Notes under the pieces: generated by a model
The model's database searches: none
What the model was told of the DNA's origin: nothing
What the model saw: only the letters and a program-made list of their open reading frames with translations
Shown: positions 26,797 to 35,514 of the stretch, piece after piece
Layout of the letters: every line of letters begins with the position of its first letter
How positions within the stretch are numbered: position 1 is the stretch's first letter
Position numbers and translations under genes: made by a program
NCBI RefSeq assembly: GCF_000197735.1
Contig: NC_014550.1
Span: forward strand, 1,302,001-1,366,000
Reading direction: 5' to 3'
DNA from: Glutamicibacter arilaitensis Re117
GTDB taxonomy: Bacteria > Actinomycetota > Actinomycetes > Actinomycetales > Micrococcaceae
DNA: 64,000 nt

Positions 26797-26934
26797 ATGG
26801 ACCAGGAATTCAGCTTCGATCTGCAGCAGATCGTCGAATCAGACATGATCTGCGCTGATGGAGTGTGCTTTGTGCCGCCTACGAGCCAGTCAGCTGCTCA
26901 AGAAGATAGTCACGAAGCACCACAGCGTGATTGA
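26797..26934 (+). CDS. Candidate 45-residue small protein
   Basis: Short ORF with a good ribosome site (GGGAAGG, 8 bases before ATG) and codon use like neighbouring genes for its first 30 codons. It carries a C-x4-C pair in the stretch DMICADGVCFVPP, which could bind a metal or form a disulfide. The last 19 codons overlap the 3' end of the DUF488 gene on the opposite strand. No family is recognised. Confidence 0.45.
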   Translation: MDQEFSFDLQQIVESDMICADGVCFVPPTSQSAAQEDSHEAPQRD

Positions 26935-27241
26935 TCTGTTCATTCTTTGCGCCGAAAACCAAAGTGACCACTGGATGCTGGTCGAGGACTTCTAGGAACT
27001 CATCGACGCCAGGGTTCTGGTTCAGTTCCTTGCGGTAATAGGTAGCGAATTCCTCGAAGCGGTCTTCATCGTGGTCCCAGCCCTTGCGCAAATCAGTGCT
27101 CGGCGCGATGGACTTGGCCCACTGGTCCAGCTGCAATTTGATCTTGCTCTGCCCGCGCGGCCAGAGCCGATCCACCAGCACCCGGTAGCCATCAGCGGCG
27201 CTGGGCTCCGCATAGGCCCGTTTCAGAAGTATCTTCGTCAT
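26879..27241 (-). CDS. DUF488 (YeaO-like) protein
   Basis: 120-residue protein of the DUF488 family. The signature VLVDRLWPRGQSK, then DQWAKSIAPSTDLRKGWDHD and the VVTLVFGAKNEQINHAVVLRDYL block, fit YeaO-like proteins of unknown function. No cysteine or other obvious catalytic residue stands out beyond the conserved Arg/Trp motif. It is monocistronic and divergent from garA. Confidence 0.85.
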   Translation of the reverse strand: MTKILLKRAYAEPSAADGYRVLVDRLWPRGQSKIKLQLDQWAKSIAPSTDLRKGWDHDEDRFEEFATYYRKELNQNPGVDEFLEVLDQHPVVTLVFGAKNEQINHAVVLRDYLLEQLTGS

Positions 27242-27508
27242 GAGTCACCTGCAAGTATCTGATTCTGCCTTGCATCGAATTCCATTGTGCGAAAGGATCG
27301 ATGCGTAGGTGATAGGTCTGCTTATTCGTCTCTAATGTCATCTTTGCACACCGCCATTGCCTTGCATCGGAAAATAAGTGCTTTTCTGTTATCAGTTGGG
27401 CAGTGAGTAGGCTAATCTGTAAATAGTTTGGTATTACTGACGGTGCCAACGTAGAACACAAGGTCGTTACGCACGAACTGTTAACAGAATTTTCTGGAGG
27501 ACCCCACA

Positions 27509-27961
27509 ATGTCGGAACATCGGCCGGTTGACCCGAACAACGAGTCTGCCTCTGAGACGACCAATATCGCTCTTCCTGCGGTGCACAAGGGTTCTGAACC
27601 TTCGGTCATCTACACGCTGAGTGAAGATGAGAAAAACGCAGTCCAGGCGCTTCCAGCAGGTTCTGCGTTGCTGATTGCTCATTCCGGTCCCAACAAGGGC
27701 GCGCGTTTCTTGCTGGATACCGACCAGAGCATCGCAGGCCGCCACCCGAACGCAGATATCTTCCTGGACGACGTCACCGTATCCCGTCGTCATGCAAAGT
27801 TCTCCCGCGAAGGGGAGCGTTTCACCCTCAGCGACATCGGCTCGCTTAACGGTACCTACATCAATGGCGACCGTATCGACGAAATTCCACTGAGCACTGG
27901 TGTACAGGTTCAGATTGGCAAGTTCCGCCTGAATTTCTACCAAAGCGTTCCGAACCTTTAA
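27509..27961 (+). CDS. garA: FHA-domain phospho-switch protein GarA/OdhI
   Basis: 150-residue regulator. In mycobacteria and corynebacteria the unphosphorylated form inhibits 2-oxoglutarate dehydrogenase and tunes glutamate enzymes; phosphorylation of an N-terminal ETT motif makes the FHA domain bind its own tail and shuts this off. Here the motif is E16-T17-T18. The FHA domain (about residues 60-145) shows SIAGRHPNADIFLDDVTVSRRHAKF and SLNGTYINGDRI with the phosphothreonine-binding R, S, R and N. GGAGG precedes the ATG. It starts the conserved garA-MerR-DUF151-MerR block. Confidence 0.92.
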   Translation: MSEHRPVDPNNESASETTNIALPAVHKGSEPSVIYTLSEDEKNAVQALPAGSALLIAHSGPNKGARFLLDTDQSIAGRHPNADIFLDDVTVSRRHAKFSREGERFTLSDIGSLNGTYINGDRIDEIPLSTGVQVQIGKFRLNFYQSVPNL

Positions 27962-28035
27962 GCTAGTAGAGTTCAAGGTTTTGTCCGCCGGCGTCGAGCA
28001 CGCCGACATATCCATACATCCGAGGTGTAGACCCT

Positions 28036-28791
28036 TTGCCGATCTTCGACGCAGCCCGCAGCCCACGACTCGAGGCTTCACGCCACGAGACCGTCCGGCA
28101 GGCCGCTCTGAATATCGGCGAAGTGCTCGCGGAACTCAAGAATGAATTCCCGCGCGTCACCGCCTCCAAGATTCGCTTCTTGGAAGACAAGGGCCTGATT
28201 ATCCCGCAGCGTACCTCTGCGGGGTATCGCAAGTATTCCGCCTCGGACGTCAGCCGCTTGCGGTTCATTTTGTCGGTCCAACGCGACCAGTACCTGCCGC
28301 TGAAGGTCATCAAGGACCATCTTGATGCGGTAGACCGTGGCGAAGCACCCGCAGCATTGCCTGGGGGAGCGCCCGTCGCGCCGCAGGCGGTCGATAACGA
28401 CATGGCTGAGGCAGTGGAGCGTAAAGCCCGTTCGGTGTCGCTGGCTGAGCTGCAAGGCCTAACAGGCTGCAGCGAAGAGCTTGCCAGCGAACTGGTCAAG
28501 TTCGGCCTGATTGAACCGGTTGCAGGCTTGTTCGATGCCAACAGCATCGAAGTCACCAAGTCCGCAGTTGAATTGGCCAGCCACGGCGTTGAACCACGCC
28601 ACCTGCGCCAGTTCCGAACCGCAGCAGATCGCGAATTCTCGCTGATTGAATCAATTGTCGGCAATGAACTTAAAAAGCCAGAGGTTTCGGCTCGCGCCCG
28701 TGCGGCAGAAGAAGCCCAAGAGATCTCGCGCCAGTGCTTGAAAATCCACGAAGCCCTAGTGCAACGTGCTATTTCGCAACTAGATCGCTAG
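28036..28791 (+). CDS. ftsR: MerR-family regulator, FtsR type
   Basis: MerR-type DNA-binding protein of up to 251 residues. The winged helix is NIGEVLAELKNEFPRVTASKIRFLEDKGLIIPQRTSAGYRKYSASDVSRLRFIL. The position directly after garA matches mycobacterial Rv1828 and corynebacterial FtsR, which activates ftsZ in Corynebacterium. The start is a TTG with GAGGTG upstream, and the precise start is uncertain. Confidence 0.85.
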   Translation: MPIFDAARSPRLEASRHETVRQAALNIGEVLAELKNEFPRVTASKIRFLEDKGLIIPQRTSAGYRKYSASDVSRLRFILSVQRDQYLPLKVIKDHLDAVDRGEAPAALPGGAPVAPQAVDNDMAEAVERKARSVSLAELQGLTGCSEELASELVKFGLIEPVAGLFDANSIEVTKSAVELASHGVEPRHLRQFRTAADREFSLIESIVGNELKKPEVSARARAAEEAQEISRQCLKIHEALVQRAISQLDR

Positions 28792-28831
28792 GCTGAAATC
28801 CAACAGGCAACCACAACTCTAAGGGGCTAGC

Positions 28832-29314
28832 ATGCTGGAACTGGAGTTTGCCGGAATCCGTATTCAACTGCCGGCGAATCAGCCGCTGTTGCTGCTCAGG
28901 TACCCAGAGCAAAATCTCTACCTTCCGCTGTGGATCGGTGCACCTGAAGCTTCCGCCATCGCGATGTCCGAGCAAGGGCTGACTCCGCCCCGGCCGATGA
29001 CCCATGATCTGTTGATCAGCGTCTTGGAAACCTTGGGCGTGGAACTTGAACGGATTGAAATCGTCTCGGTGCATAACGCCGTATTCGTCGCAGAGCTCGT
29101 GCTGTCCAATGGCAAGCGCGTAGATTCTCGTTCCTCGGACGCAGTGGCACTGGCCGTGCGCGCCCAATGCCCCATCATGTGCGCAGAGGATGTTCTGCAA
29201 GAAGCTGGGGTCAGCATAGAAACTGAAACGGAGGGCGAAGAAGCGCCCGAAGAGCAGTTGCGCGAATTCCGAGAATTTCTGGACAATATCGATCCCGAAG
29301 ATTTCTCTTCTTAA
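28832..29314 (+). CDS. DUF151 bifunctional nuclease-like protein
   Basis: 160-residue DUF151 protein. Conserved stretches: PLLLLRYPEQNLYLPLWIGAPEASAIA, RPMTHDLLISVLETLG, and DSRSSDAVALAVRAQCPI. Homologues in plants were reported with nuclease activity; in actinobacteria the role is unknown. It follows ftsR by 40 bases in the same conserved block (Rv1829 position). Confidence 0.88.
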   Translation: MLELEFAGIRIQLPANQPLLLLRYPEQNLYLPLWIGAPEASAIAMSEQGLTPPRPMTHDLLISVLETLGVELERIEIVSVHNAVFVAELVLSNGKRVDSRSSDAVALAVRAQCPIMCAEDVLQEAGVSIETETEGEEAPEEQLREFREFLDNIDPEDFSS

Positions 29315-29406
29315 ACTTCAAGCTATTAATTCCTGGAAAATATCGCCTTGAATTGGGCAATTCCAGCAGCGCCCGCGACACGCCTTAAAGTTAAGCTTGA
29401 AGGTCT

Positions 29407-29435
29407 TTGACCATTAGCGGTTATCGCCGTACCGT
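29407..29435 (+). promoter_or_regulatory. Candidate sigma-70-type promoter for the second MerR gene
   Basis: TTGACC (29407-29412) and TACCGT (29430-29435) with 17-base spacing, the TAnnnT -10 form usual in actinobacteria. It lies in the 241-base gap before the gene at 29556, in which nothing else is evident apart from a CTTAAAGTTAAG dyad-like repeat. Confidence 0.5.
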
Positions 29436-29555
29436 CTTTGCATAGGGACATTTACCAAGAGCTGTTTTCTGATCGTCATCACTCGCATCCGCACGGTTCT
29501 AAATCAGTCCCTGAATACTCGTTTAGAAACGTGCTGACACGCAAGGAGCAATTGG

Positions 29556-30149
29556 ATGGAGTCACGCCAGACGGGACCTCACTATGGGGTCGATGGTGGC
29601 AATAAGCAATCCAGCACGCAAGGATTGCTCTTCACCGATGACCTGCCTGAGCTCGATGAGCATGCCGGGTACCGTGGTCCAATTGTGTGCAAGGCTGCAG
29701 GGATTACCTACCGCCAGCTCGACTACTGGGCACGTACCGGCCTGGTAGAGCCTGCCGTGCGTGGAGCCAAGGGCTCTGGCAGCCACCGCCTGTATTCATT
29801 CCGCGACATCCTCGTGCTCAAGGTAGTCAAACGACTGCTGGACACCGGCGTCTCGTTGCAGCAGATCCGTTCGGCCGTTCTGCACCTGCGTGAACGCGGC
29901 GTAGAAGACCTAGCCCAGATCACCCTGATGAGCGACGGCGCCTCGGTGTATGAATGCACCAGCGCCGATGAAGTCATCGACCTGGTCCAGAAGGGCCAGG
30001 GAGTCTTCGGCATTGCCGTAGGCCGTGTCTGGCGCGAGGTTGAAGGATCGCTGGCTCAGCTGCCTTCGGAGAGCTCAGTGCAGCAAACGCTGCCAGAAGA
30101 TGAGCTTGCCGCCCGCCGGGCTGCCAAGGCCTCCCGCAACGTCGGCTAG
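29556..30149 (+). CDS. MerR-family regulator (Rv1830-like)
   Basis: 197-residue MerR-type protein. The HTH/wing is VCKAAGITYRQLDYWARTGLVEPAVRGAKGSGSHRLYSFRDILVLKVVKRLLDTGVSLQQIRSAV, with a C-terminal helical effector-like region. It closes the garA block as in mycobacteria. ATG follows AAGGAGC. A terminator lies downstream. Confidence 0.87.
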   Translation: MESRQTGPHYGVDGGNKQSSTQGLLFTDDLPELDEHAGYRGPIVCKAAGITYRQLDYWARTGLVEPAVRGAKGSGSHRLYSFRDILVLKVVKRLLDTGVSLQQIRSAVLHLRERGVEDLAQITLMSDGASVYECTSADEVIDLVQKGQGVFGIAVGRVWREVEGSLAQLPSESSVQQTLPEDELAARRAAKASRNVG

Positions 30150-30183
30150 GACCTGAAGCAGGAAACAAGATAAGAACTTAAAC

Positions 30184-30225
30184 AATTGACCGGATCTTCC
30201 ATAAATGGAGGATCCGGTCAATTTT
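30184..30225. terminator. Bidirectional terminator between MerR and ParA genes
   Basis: AATTGACCGGATC-TTCC pairs with GGAG-GATCCGGTCAATTTTT around ATAAAT. Flanking A and T runs let it serve both the plus-strand MerR gene and the minus-strand ParA gene. Confidence 0.85.
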
Positions 30226-30248
30226 TACGTACTGATGAATTCTGCGGC

Positions 30249-31085
30249 TTAGGTGTTGTTCGGACCAGCGGCCGACAAGACTTCCTTGAGCAGCGCATCG
30301 AACTGGGCCAGCATTGGTGCGGTGGCCTTGGAAGGCCACTGGTGTACCGAGTAGGCAGCACCTTGGATCTGCTGCCATTCCGGGTGCTCAGGGATCTCGG
30401 GCTTGACCATGGAGTCGCCGAACATCTGGCGCATCTCACCGAGGCGGAAGGTATGTTCTGCCGAATCCTTGCGAACACGGTTGGCGACCACACGTACTGG
30501 GCCCAGGGAAGGAGCGAACTCGCGGCGGAACAGTTCCAAGGCACGCTGGGTGCGCTCGGTACCGGCTACGGAGAACAAGCTTGGCTCTGCGACCAATACA
30601 AGCTGATCCGATGCGCTCCAAGCCATGCGGGTCAGGCCATTCAGCGATGGAGGGCAGTCAATGAGTACCAACTGGTATCCACTGGTGCGGCTCAGGAGCT
30701 GGGAAAGGCGGCGCAAATCGCGGGTGCGCAGGTCCGGCCGGTCGTAGATGCCGGTGTAGGCGTCGCCAACGGCAACGTCAAGTACTGGAATGCGGGTGCG
30801 GGATTTCTTCTCTGCTGCCTTGGACTGCCAAGCGCTGGCGACAACCTGATCCTGCAGGCGTGCGCGACGAGCGTTCTTGAGCATCTGCCCAATAGGCTGC
30901 TTGCCATTAGCTCGGACTCCAAGGCCAGTGCTGGCATCCGCATGGGGATCCAGATCAATGACGAGAGTTGGAATGCCGGCGGCAAGTGCTGCTGAAGCCA
31001 ATCCGAGTGTTACGGAGGTTTTTCCTACGCCACCCTTGAGGCTGCTGATGCTCACTACGTGCACGGACCAGACCACGCCTTTCAC
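30249..31085 (-). CDS. ParA/Soj-like ATPase, orphan
   Basis: ParA-family ATPase of up to 278 residues: VVSISSLKGGVGKTSVTLGLAS (deviant Walker A), TLVIDLDPHADAS and YQLVLIDCPPSLNGL. No parB gene or parS-like array is adjacent, so it may position another cargo such as cell-pole or division factors. GTG at 31085 or GTG at 31064 (VHVVSIS) could be the start. It is distinct from the ParA near scpA. Confidence 0.85.
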   Translation of the reverse strand: MKGVVWSVHVVSISSLKGGVGKTSVTLGLASAALAAGIPTLVIDLDPHADASTGLGVRANGKQPIGQMLKNARRARLQDQVVASAWQSKAAEKKSRTRIPVLDVAVGDAYTGIYDRPDLRTRDLRRLSQLLSRTSGYQLVLIDCPPSLNGLTRMAWSASDQLVLVAEPSLFSVAGTERTQRALELFRREFAPSLGPVRVVANRVRKDSAEHTFRLGEMRQMFGDSMVKPEIPEHPEWQQIQGAAYSVHQWPSKATAPMLAQFDALLKEVLSAAGPNNT

Positions 31086-31415
31086 TGTTCGTTAGTTTAA
31101 ACGTCCCACCGAATTTTTAGTCTCTCATCATCATAGTGTGCCGACCGGTATTTCACCGACTTTGCAACGTCTGTTTTTGCCATTAGAACCAAGTTAGTGA
31201 TTAAAACTTCAAGAGGCACTTATATTTCTTGTGGTCTGACCACATGGCGAAATGTTTGGACGTTCTGCCGAATGGACGTGTACTGTAATTTGCAGAAGCA
31301 GCAAAGCTTGCTGTTTTTCGAGACCCGGCACGCTGTAGCGACGGGCATGCACTTGATGGAAACAGTCTTGAAAGTGCCGTTGAGCCAGCGTGTAATGATT
31401 CGATGTAGGGACACT
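31086..31415 (+). promoter_or_regulatory. Long leader of pyruvate carboxylase
   Basis: 330 bases without a gene. It holds a dyad GTGGTC-T-GACCAC (31231-31243), a possible promoter (TTGGAC at 31256 and TACTGT at 31281, 19-base spacing) and a small hairpin CAGCAA/TTGCTG followed by five T (31299-31318), which could be an attenuator. Function is inferred from position. Confidence 0.4.
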
Positions 31416-34400
31416 ATGTTTGAAAAGATCTTGGTCGCCAACCGCGGTGAGATTGCAATTCGCGCTTTCCGTGCCGGCTACGAGCTTGGTGCAAAGACTG
31501 TTGCTGTCTACCCGCATGAAGATCGCAATTCCATTCACCGCCAGAAGGCCGCAGAGGCCTACCAGATTGGCGAAGAGGGCCACCCGGTCCGCGCCTACCT
31601 GGATATCGACGAGATCGTCCGCGTTGCCAAAGAAGCCGGCGCAGACGCAATTTACCCAGGCTACGGTTTCCTCTCGGAAAACCCTGACCTAGCACGAGCA
31701 GCCGCGGCAGAAGGCATCAAGTTCATCGGTCCAAAGGCGGACGTGCTTGAACTGGCCGGCAACAAGGTAGCTGCACTGAAGGCCGCTCGCGAAGCAGGGA
31801 TTCCAGTTCTGGAATCCTCCGAGCCAAGCGATGACGTTGACTTCTTGATCGCAGAAGCTGACCGCATCGGCTTCCCGATCTTCGTCAAGGCAGTTGCCGG
31901 CGGCGGTGGCCGCGGCATGCGCCGTGTCGACAAGCGCGAAGACCTGCCAGAGCTGATGGGCGCAGCAATGCGCGAAGCCGGCACCGCGTTCGGCGACCCA
32001 ACCGTCTTCCTGGAGCAGGCAGTACTGCGCCCGCGTCACATCGAGGTGCAGATCCTCGCCGACGAGCAGGGCAACATCGTTCACCTGCACGAGCGCGACT
32101 GCTCGCTGCAGCGTCGCCACCAGAAGGTCGTGGAAATCGCTCCGGCGCCGAACCTCGATGAGTCGATCCGCCAGGCGCTGTTCCGCGACGCCGTGAAGTT
32201 CGCACAGACCCTGGGCTACCAGAACGCCGGCACCGTGGAGTTCCTCGTGGACACCGTGGGCGAGCGCGCCGGCCAGCACGTGTTCATCGAAATGAACCCG
32301 CGCATCCAGGTTGAGCACACCGTAACCGAGGAAGTCACCGACATCGATCTGGTGCAGGCGCAGATGCGCATTGCCTCCGGCGAGTCGCTGAAGGACCTGG
32401 GCATCAGCCAGGACACCATCCAGGTACGAGGCTGGGCCTTGCAGTCCCGCATCACCACCGAGGATCCAGCCAACGGCTTCCGCCCGGATGTTGGAACCAT
32501 TACCGTATACCGTTCGGCTGGCGGCTCGGGCGTACGCCTGGATGGCGGCACAATCTACACCGGCGCCGAGGTTTCCCCGCACTTCGACTCGATGCTGGTC
32601 AAGCTCACCTGCCGCGGCCGCGACTACGCAACCGCTGTAGCCCGTGCTCGCCGTGCGCTGGCCGAGTTCCGCGTGCGTGGCGTAGCTACCAACATCCCAT
32701 TCATCCAGAACGTACTGGGCGACCCGCAGTTCCTGGCCGGTGACGTCGCTACCGACTTCATCGATTCCCGCCCGGATCTGCTCACCGGCAACGAGTCCCA
32801 GGACCGCGGCACCAAGGCGCTGAACTTCCTGGCCCACGTGACCGTGAACCAGCCAAATGGCGAGCGTATCGAGGGCATCGACCCGCGCAAGAAGCTTCCT
32901 ACCTTCCCGGGCGACAAGTCCGACGAGCCAGAGCGCTCGCCATTCGATGGCCCATCCAAGGCCGCAGTCCCAGCCGATGGCTGGCGCCAGAAGCTTCTGG
33001 ACCTAGGTCCAGAAGGTTTCGCCAAGGCCCTGCGCGAGTCGAAAGCTGTGGGCATCACCGACACCACCTTCCGCGATGCGCACCAGTCGCTGCTGGCAAC
33101 CCGTGTGCGTACCCGCGACCTGCTCGCGGCCGCACCAGCCTACGCGCACAACGTGCCGCAGCTGTTCTCCATGGAAGTCTGGGGCGGAGCAACCTACGAC
33201 GTATCCCTGCGATTCCTGGGCGAAGATCCATGGAAGCGCCTGGAACTGCTGCGCGCCGAACTGCCTAATATCCCGCTGCAGATGCTGCTGCGCGGACGCA
33301 ACACCGTGGGCTACACCCCGTACCCAACCGAGGTTACCGACGCTTTCGTGAAGGAAGCAGCGGCAGCGGGCATCGACATCTTCCGCATCTTCGACGCGCT
33401 CAACGATGTCTCGCAGATGGCTCCGGCCATCAAGGCCGTACGCGAAACCGGCACCGCGGTAGCTGAAGTGGCCCTGTGCTACACCGGCAACCTGCTGGAT
33501 GCCAACGAGAAGCTGTACACGCTGGACTACTACCTGAACCTGGCCCAGCAGATCGTCGACGCCGGCGCCCACATCATCGCGATCAAGGACATGGCAGGCC
33601 TGCTGCGTCCGGCCGCCGCGAAGAAGCTGGTCACCGCGCTGCGCGAGCGCTTCGACCTGCCGGTCCACCTGCACACCCACGACACCTCCGGCGGACAGCT
33701 GGCTACCTTGATGGCAGCCATCGAAGCCGGTGTGGACGCGGTAGACGTGGCCAGCGCGGCCATGGCAGGCACCACCTCGCAGCCTTCGGCTTCCGCTCTG
33801 GTTGCGGCGCTGGAGTTCACCGAACGCGATCCAGACCTGTCGCTGGATGCAGTGGCTGCGCTGGAACCGTACTGGGAAGCAGTACGCGCCATGTACAAGC
33901 CATTCGAATCCGGACTGCCAGCCCCAACCGGTCGCGTCTACCAGCACGAAATTCCAGGCGGCCAGCTCTCGAACCTGCGCCAGCAGGCCATTGCGCTGGG
34001 TCTGGGCGAGCGTTTCGAAGCCATCGAGTCGATGTACGCTTCGGTCAACGACATGCTCGGCAACGTGGTGAAGGTGACCCCATCTTCCAAGGTGGTCGGC
34101 GATCTGGCCCTGCAGCTGGTCGGCTCCGGAGTTCCGGCAGCTGACTTCGAAACGAACCCGCAGAACTACGACATCCCGGACTCGGTCATCCAGTTCCTCT
34201 CCGGAGAACTGGGCAACCCTCCAGGCGGATGGCCAGAACCGTTCCGCACCAAGGCACTGCAGGGACGCAACGTCAAGAACCACATCGAGGACCTCTCGGC
34301 AGAGGACCTGGCGGCATTGCAGGCTGACTCGGATACCATCCGCGGCACCCTGAACCGCCTGCTCTTCGCCGGTCCAACCCGTGACTTCGAGAAGTCGGTG

Positions 34401-34868
34401 GAGAACTACGGCGACCTGTCGGTACTCCACACCCGCGACTACCTCTACGGTTTGGTTCCAGGCTTCGAGCACGTCATCTCGCTGGGCACCGGTGTCCGCT
34501 TGCTGGTCAAGCTGGTCTCGGTTTCGGAAGCTGACGAAAAGGGCCTGCGCACCGTCGTGGTCAACCTCAATGGCCAGTCCCGTCAGGTCAAGGTCCGCGA
34601 CGAATCGGTGGAATCCACCGTGAAGTCCGCACCTAAGGCTGATCCGAAGAACACCGGCCACGTGGCTGCGCCATTCGCTGGTGCGGTGACCGTGAACGTA
34701 CAGGTCGGCGATTTGGTGGAGGCAGGACAGTCGGTTGCCACCATCGAAGCGATGAAGATGGAAGCTGGAATTACCGCTAACGCCGGCGGCGTAGTCAGCC
34801 AGGTAACCCTGGATGGCACCAGCCAGGTACAGGGCGGCGATCTGCTTCTGGTTATTGACCCGAAGTAG
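31416..34868 (+). CDS. pyc: Pyruvate carboxylase
   Basis: Biotin enzyme carboxylating pyruvate to oxaloacetate (anaplerosis), 1150 residues. Order: biotin carboxylase with ATP-grasp (KILVANRGEIAIRAFRA, KAVAGGGGRGMRR, EMNPRIQVEHTVTEEVTDIDLV), carboxyltransferase barrel (TDTTFRDAHQSLLATRVRTRDLL, HTHDTSGGQLATL), and a C-terminal biotinyl domain with EAMKMEA. Start 31416 (MFEKILVANRG, preceded by AGGGA) matches family length; the open frame upstream to 31197 is leader. A hairpin follows. Confidence 0.97.
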   Translation: MFEKILVANRGEIAIRAFRAGYELGAKTVAVYPHEDRNSIHRQKAAEAYQIGEEGHPVRAYLDIDEIVRVAKEAGADAIYPGYGFLSENPDLARAAAAEGIKFIGPKADVLELAGNKVAALKAAREAGIPVLESSEPSDDVDFLIAEADRIGFPIFVKAVAGGGGRGMRRVDKREDLPELMGAAMREAGTAFGDPTVFLEQAVLRPRHIEVQILADEQGNIVHLHERDCSLQRRHQKVVEIAPAPNLDESIRQALFRDAVKFAQTLGYQNAGTVEFLVDTVGERAGQHVFIEMNPRIQVEHTVTEEVTDIDLVQAQMRIASGESLKDLGISQDTIQVRGWALQSRITTEDPANGFRPDVGTITVYRSAGGSGVRLDGGTIYTGAEVSPHFDSMLVKLTCRGRDYATAVARARRALAEFRVRGVATNIPFIQNVLGDPQFLAGDVATDFIDSRPDLLTGNESQDRGTKALNFLAHVTVNQPNGERIEGIDPRKKLPTFPGDKSDEPERSPFDGPSKAAVPADGWRQKLLDLGPEGFAKALRESKAVGITDTTFRDAHQSLLATRVRTRDLLAAAPAYAHNVPQLFSMEVWGGATYDVSLRFLGEDPWKRLELLRAELPNIPLQMLLRGRNTVGYTPYPTEVTDAFVKEAAAAGIDIFRIFDALNDVSQMAPAIKAVRETGTAVAEVALCYTGNLLDANEKLYTLDYYLNLAQQIVDAGAHIIAIKDMAGLLRPAAAKKLVTALRERFDLPVHLHTHDTSGGQLATLMAAIEAGVDAVDVASAAMAGTTSQPSASALVAALEFTERDPDLSLDAVAALEPYWEAVRAMYKPFESGLPAPTGRVYQHEIPGGQLSNLRQQAIALGLGERFEAIESMYASVNDMLGNVVKVTPSSKVVGDLALQLVGSGVPAADFETNPQNYDIPDSVIQFLSGELGNPPGGWPEPFRTKALQGRNVKNHIEDLSAEDLAALQADSDTIRGTLNRLLFAGPTRDFEKSVENYGDLSVLHTRDYLYGLVPGFEHVISLGTGVRLLVKLVSVSEADEKGLRTVVVNLNGQSRQVKVRDESVESTVKSAPKADPKNTGHVAAPFAGAVTVNVQVGDLVEAGQSVATIEAMKMEAGITANAGGVVSQVTLDGTSQVQGGDLLLVIDPK

Positions 34869-34884
34869 TTAGCAGCTGCACCGA

Positions 34885-34928
34885 AGAGCACAGGGGCTCG
34901 TGACTGCGGTTGCGGGCCCCTGCGCTCT
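34885..34928 (+). terminator. Hairpin after pyc
   Basis: AGAGC-A-CAGGGGC pairs with GCCCCTG-C-GCTCT around an 18-base loop. It has no T-run, so termination is uncertain. Confidence 0.5.
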
Positions 34929-34971
34929 GCCATATTGGATTTCTGCGAACCACAAAGACCAAGGAGCTGTG

Positions 34972-35514
34972 ATGCGCGCAAGCAAAACGAACCCCGCTGC
35001 TGTGCCAGCGGCGCTGAAGGAACAAGCTGCCCAGCTGCCTTCCAAAGCCCAATCGATCTCGGTACTGGTCTTCACCCTCGACACACATCTGCCGTTCTGC
35101 GAAATTGCAGAGCACCTGGCTGAGCAGTTCACCGAACTGGAGCTCACCGCCCAGGTAGGTATGGCCGGACCGCAGCGAGTGAAGTCGGTACTGGAAGGCA
35201 AGTTCACCGGGGTCGACGTACTGGTCGTGGTGGGGGATACCAGCAGCGAGTCCGAGGACCGGCTCATGGAGCTGGTTGAATGGCTGCTGGCAAATGGACG
35301 CAGAGACCTGGCGGAGAACCTGATCTACGCGGTGCTCGGCCACGAGTACCAGAACCACGCCACCTCGGCCTTCAGCCGTGTGGTGCTGCCGCGCAGCTAC
35401 TATGCCCGGACGCAGCAAAGCGGCCTCAAGTTGCCTTGGGCCGCTTCAGCTCGCGAATCTTGGGAGCTGGCTAATGCTGTCGTGGACTATGCCTTCGGCT
35501 TGGGCGCCGAGTAG
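34972..35514 (+). CDS. Hypothetical cytosolic protein
   Basis: 180-residue protein that I do not recognise. It has a Rossmann-like alternation (SISVLVFTLDTHLPFCEIAEHL, VDVLVVVGDTSSESEDRLMELVEWLL), which is compatible with a flavodoxin or reductase fold, but no clear cofactor motif. AAGGAGC precedes the ATG at 34972. The 3' end overlaps the convergent acyl-CoA ligase gene by 28 bases. Confidence 0.65.
   Translation: MRASKTNPAAVPAALKEQAAQLPSKAQSISVLVFTLDTHLPFCEIAEHLAEQFTELELTAQVGMAGPQRVKSVLEGKFTGVDVLVVVGDTSSESEDRLMELVEWLLANGRRDLAENLIYAVLGHEYQNHATSAFSRVVLPRSYYARTQQSGLKLPWAASARESWELANAVVDYAFGLGAE

Noticed and set aside
26797..26934. The small Cys-pair protein as a mycofactocin-like RiPP precursor
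   Set aside because: The core is only vaguely similar and no radical-SAM or other maturase gene is present in the window.
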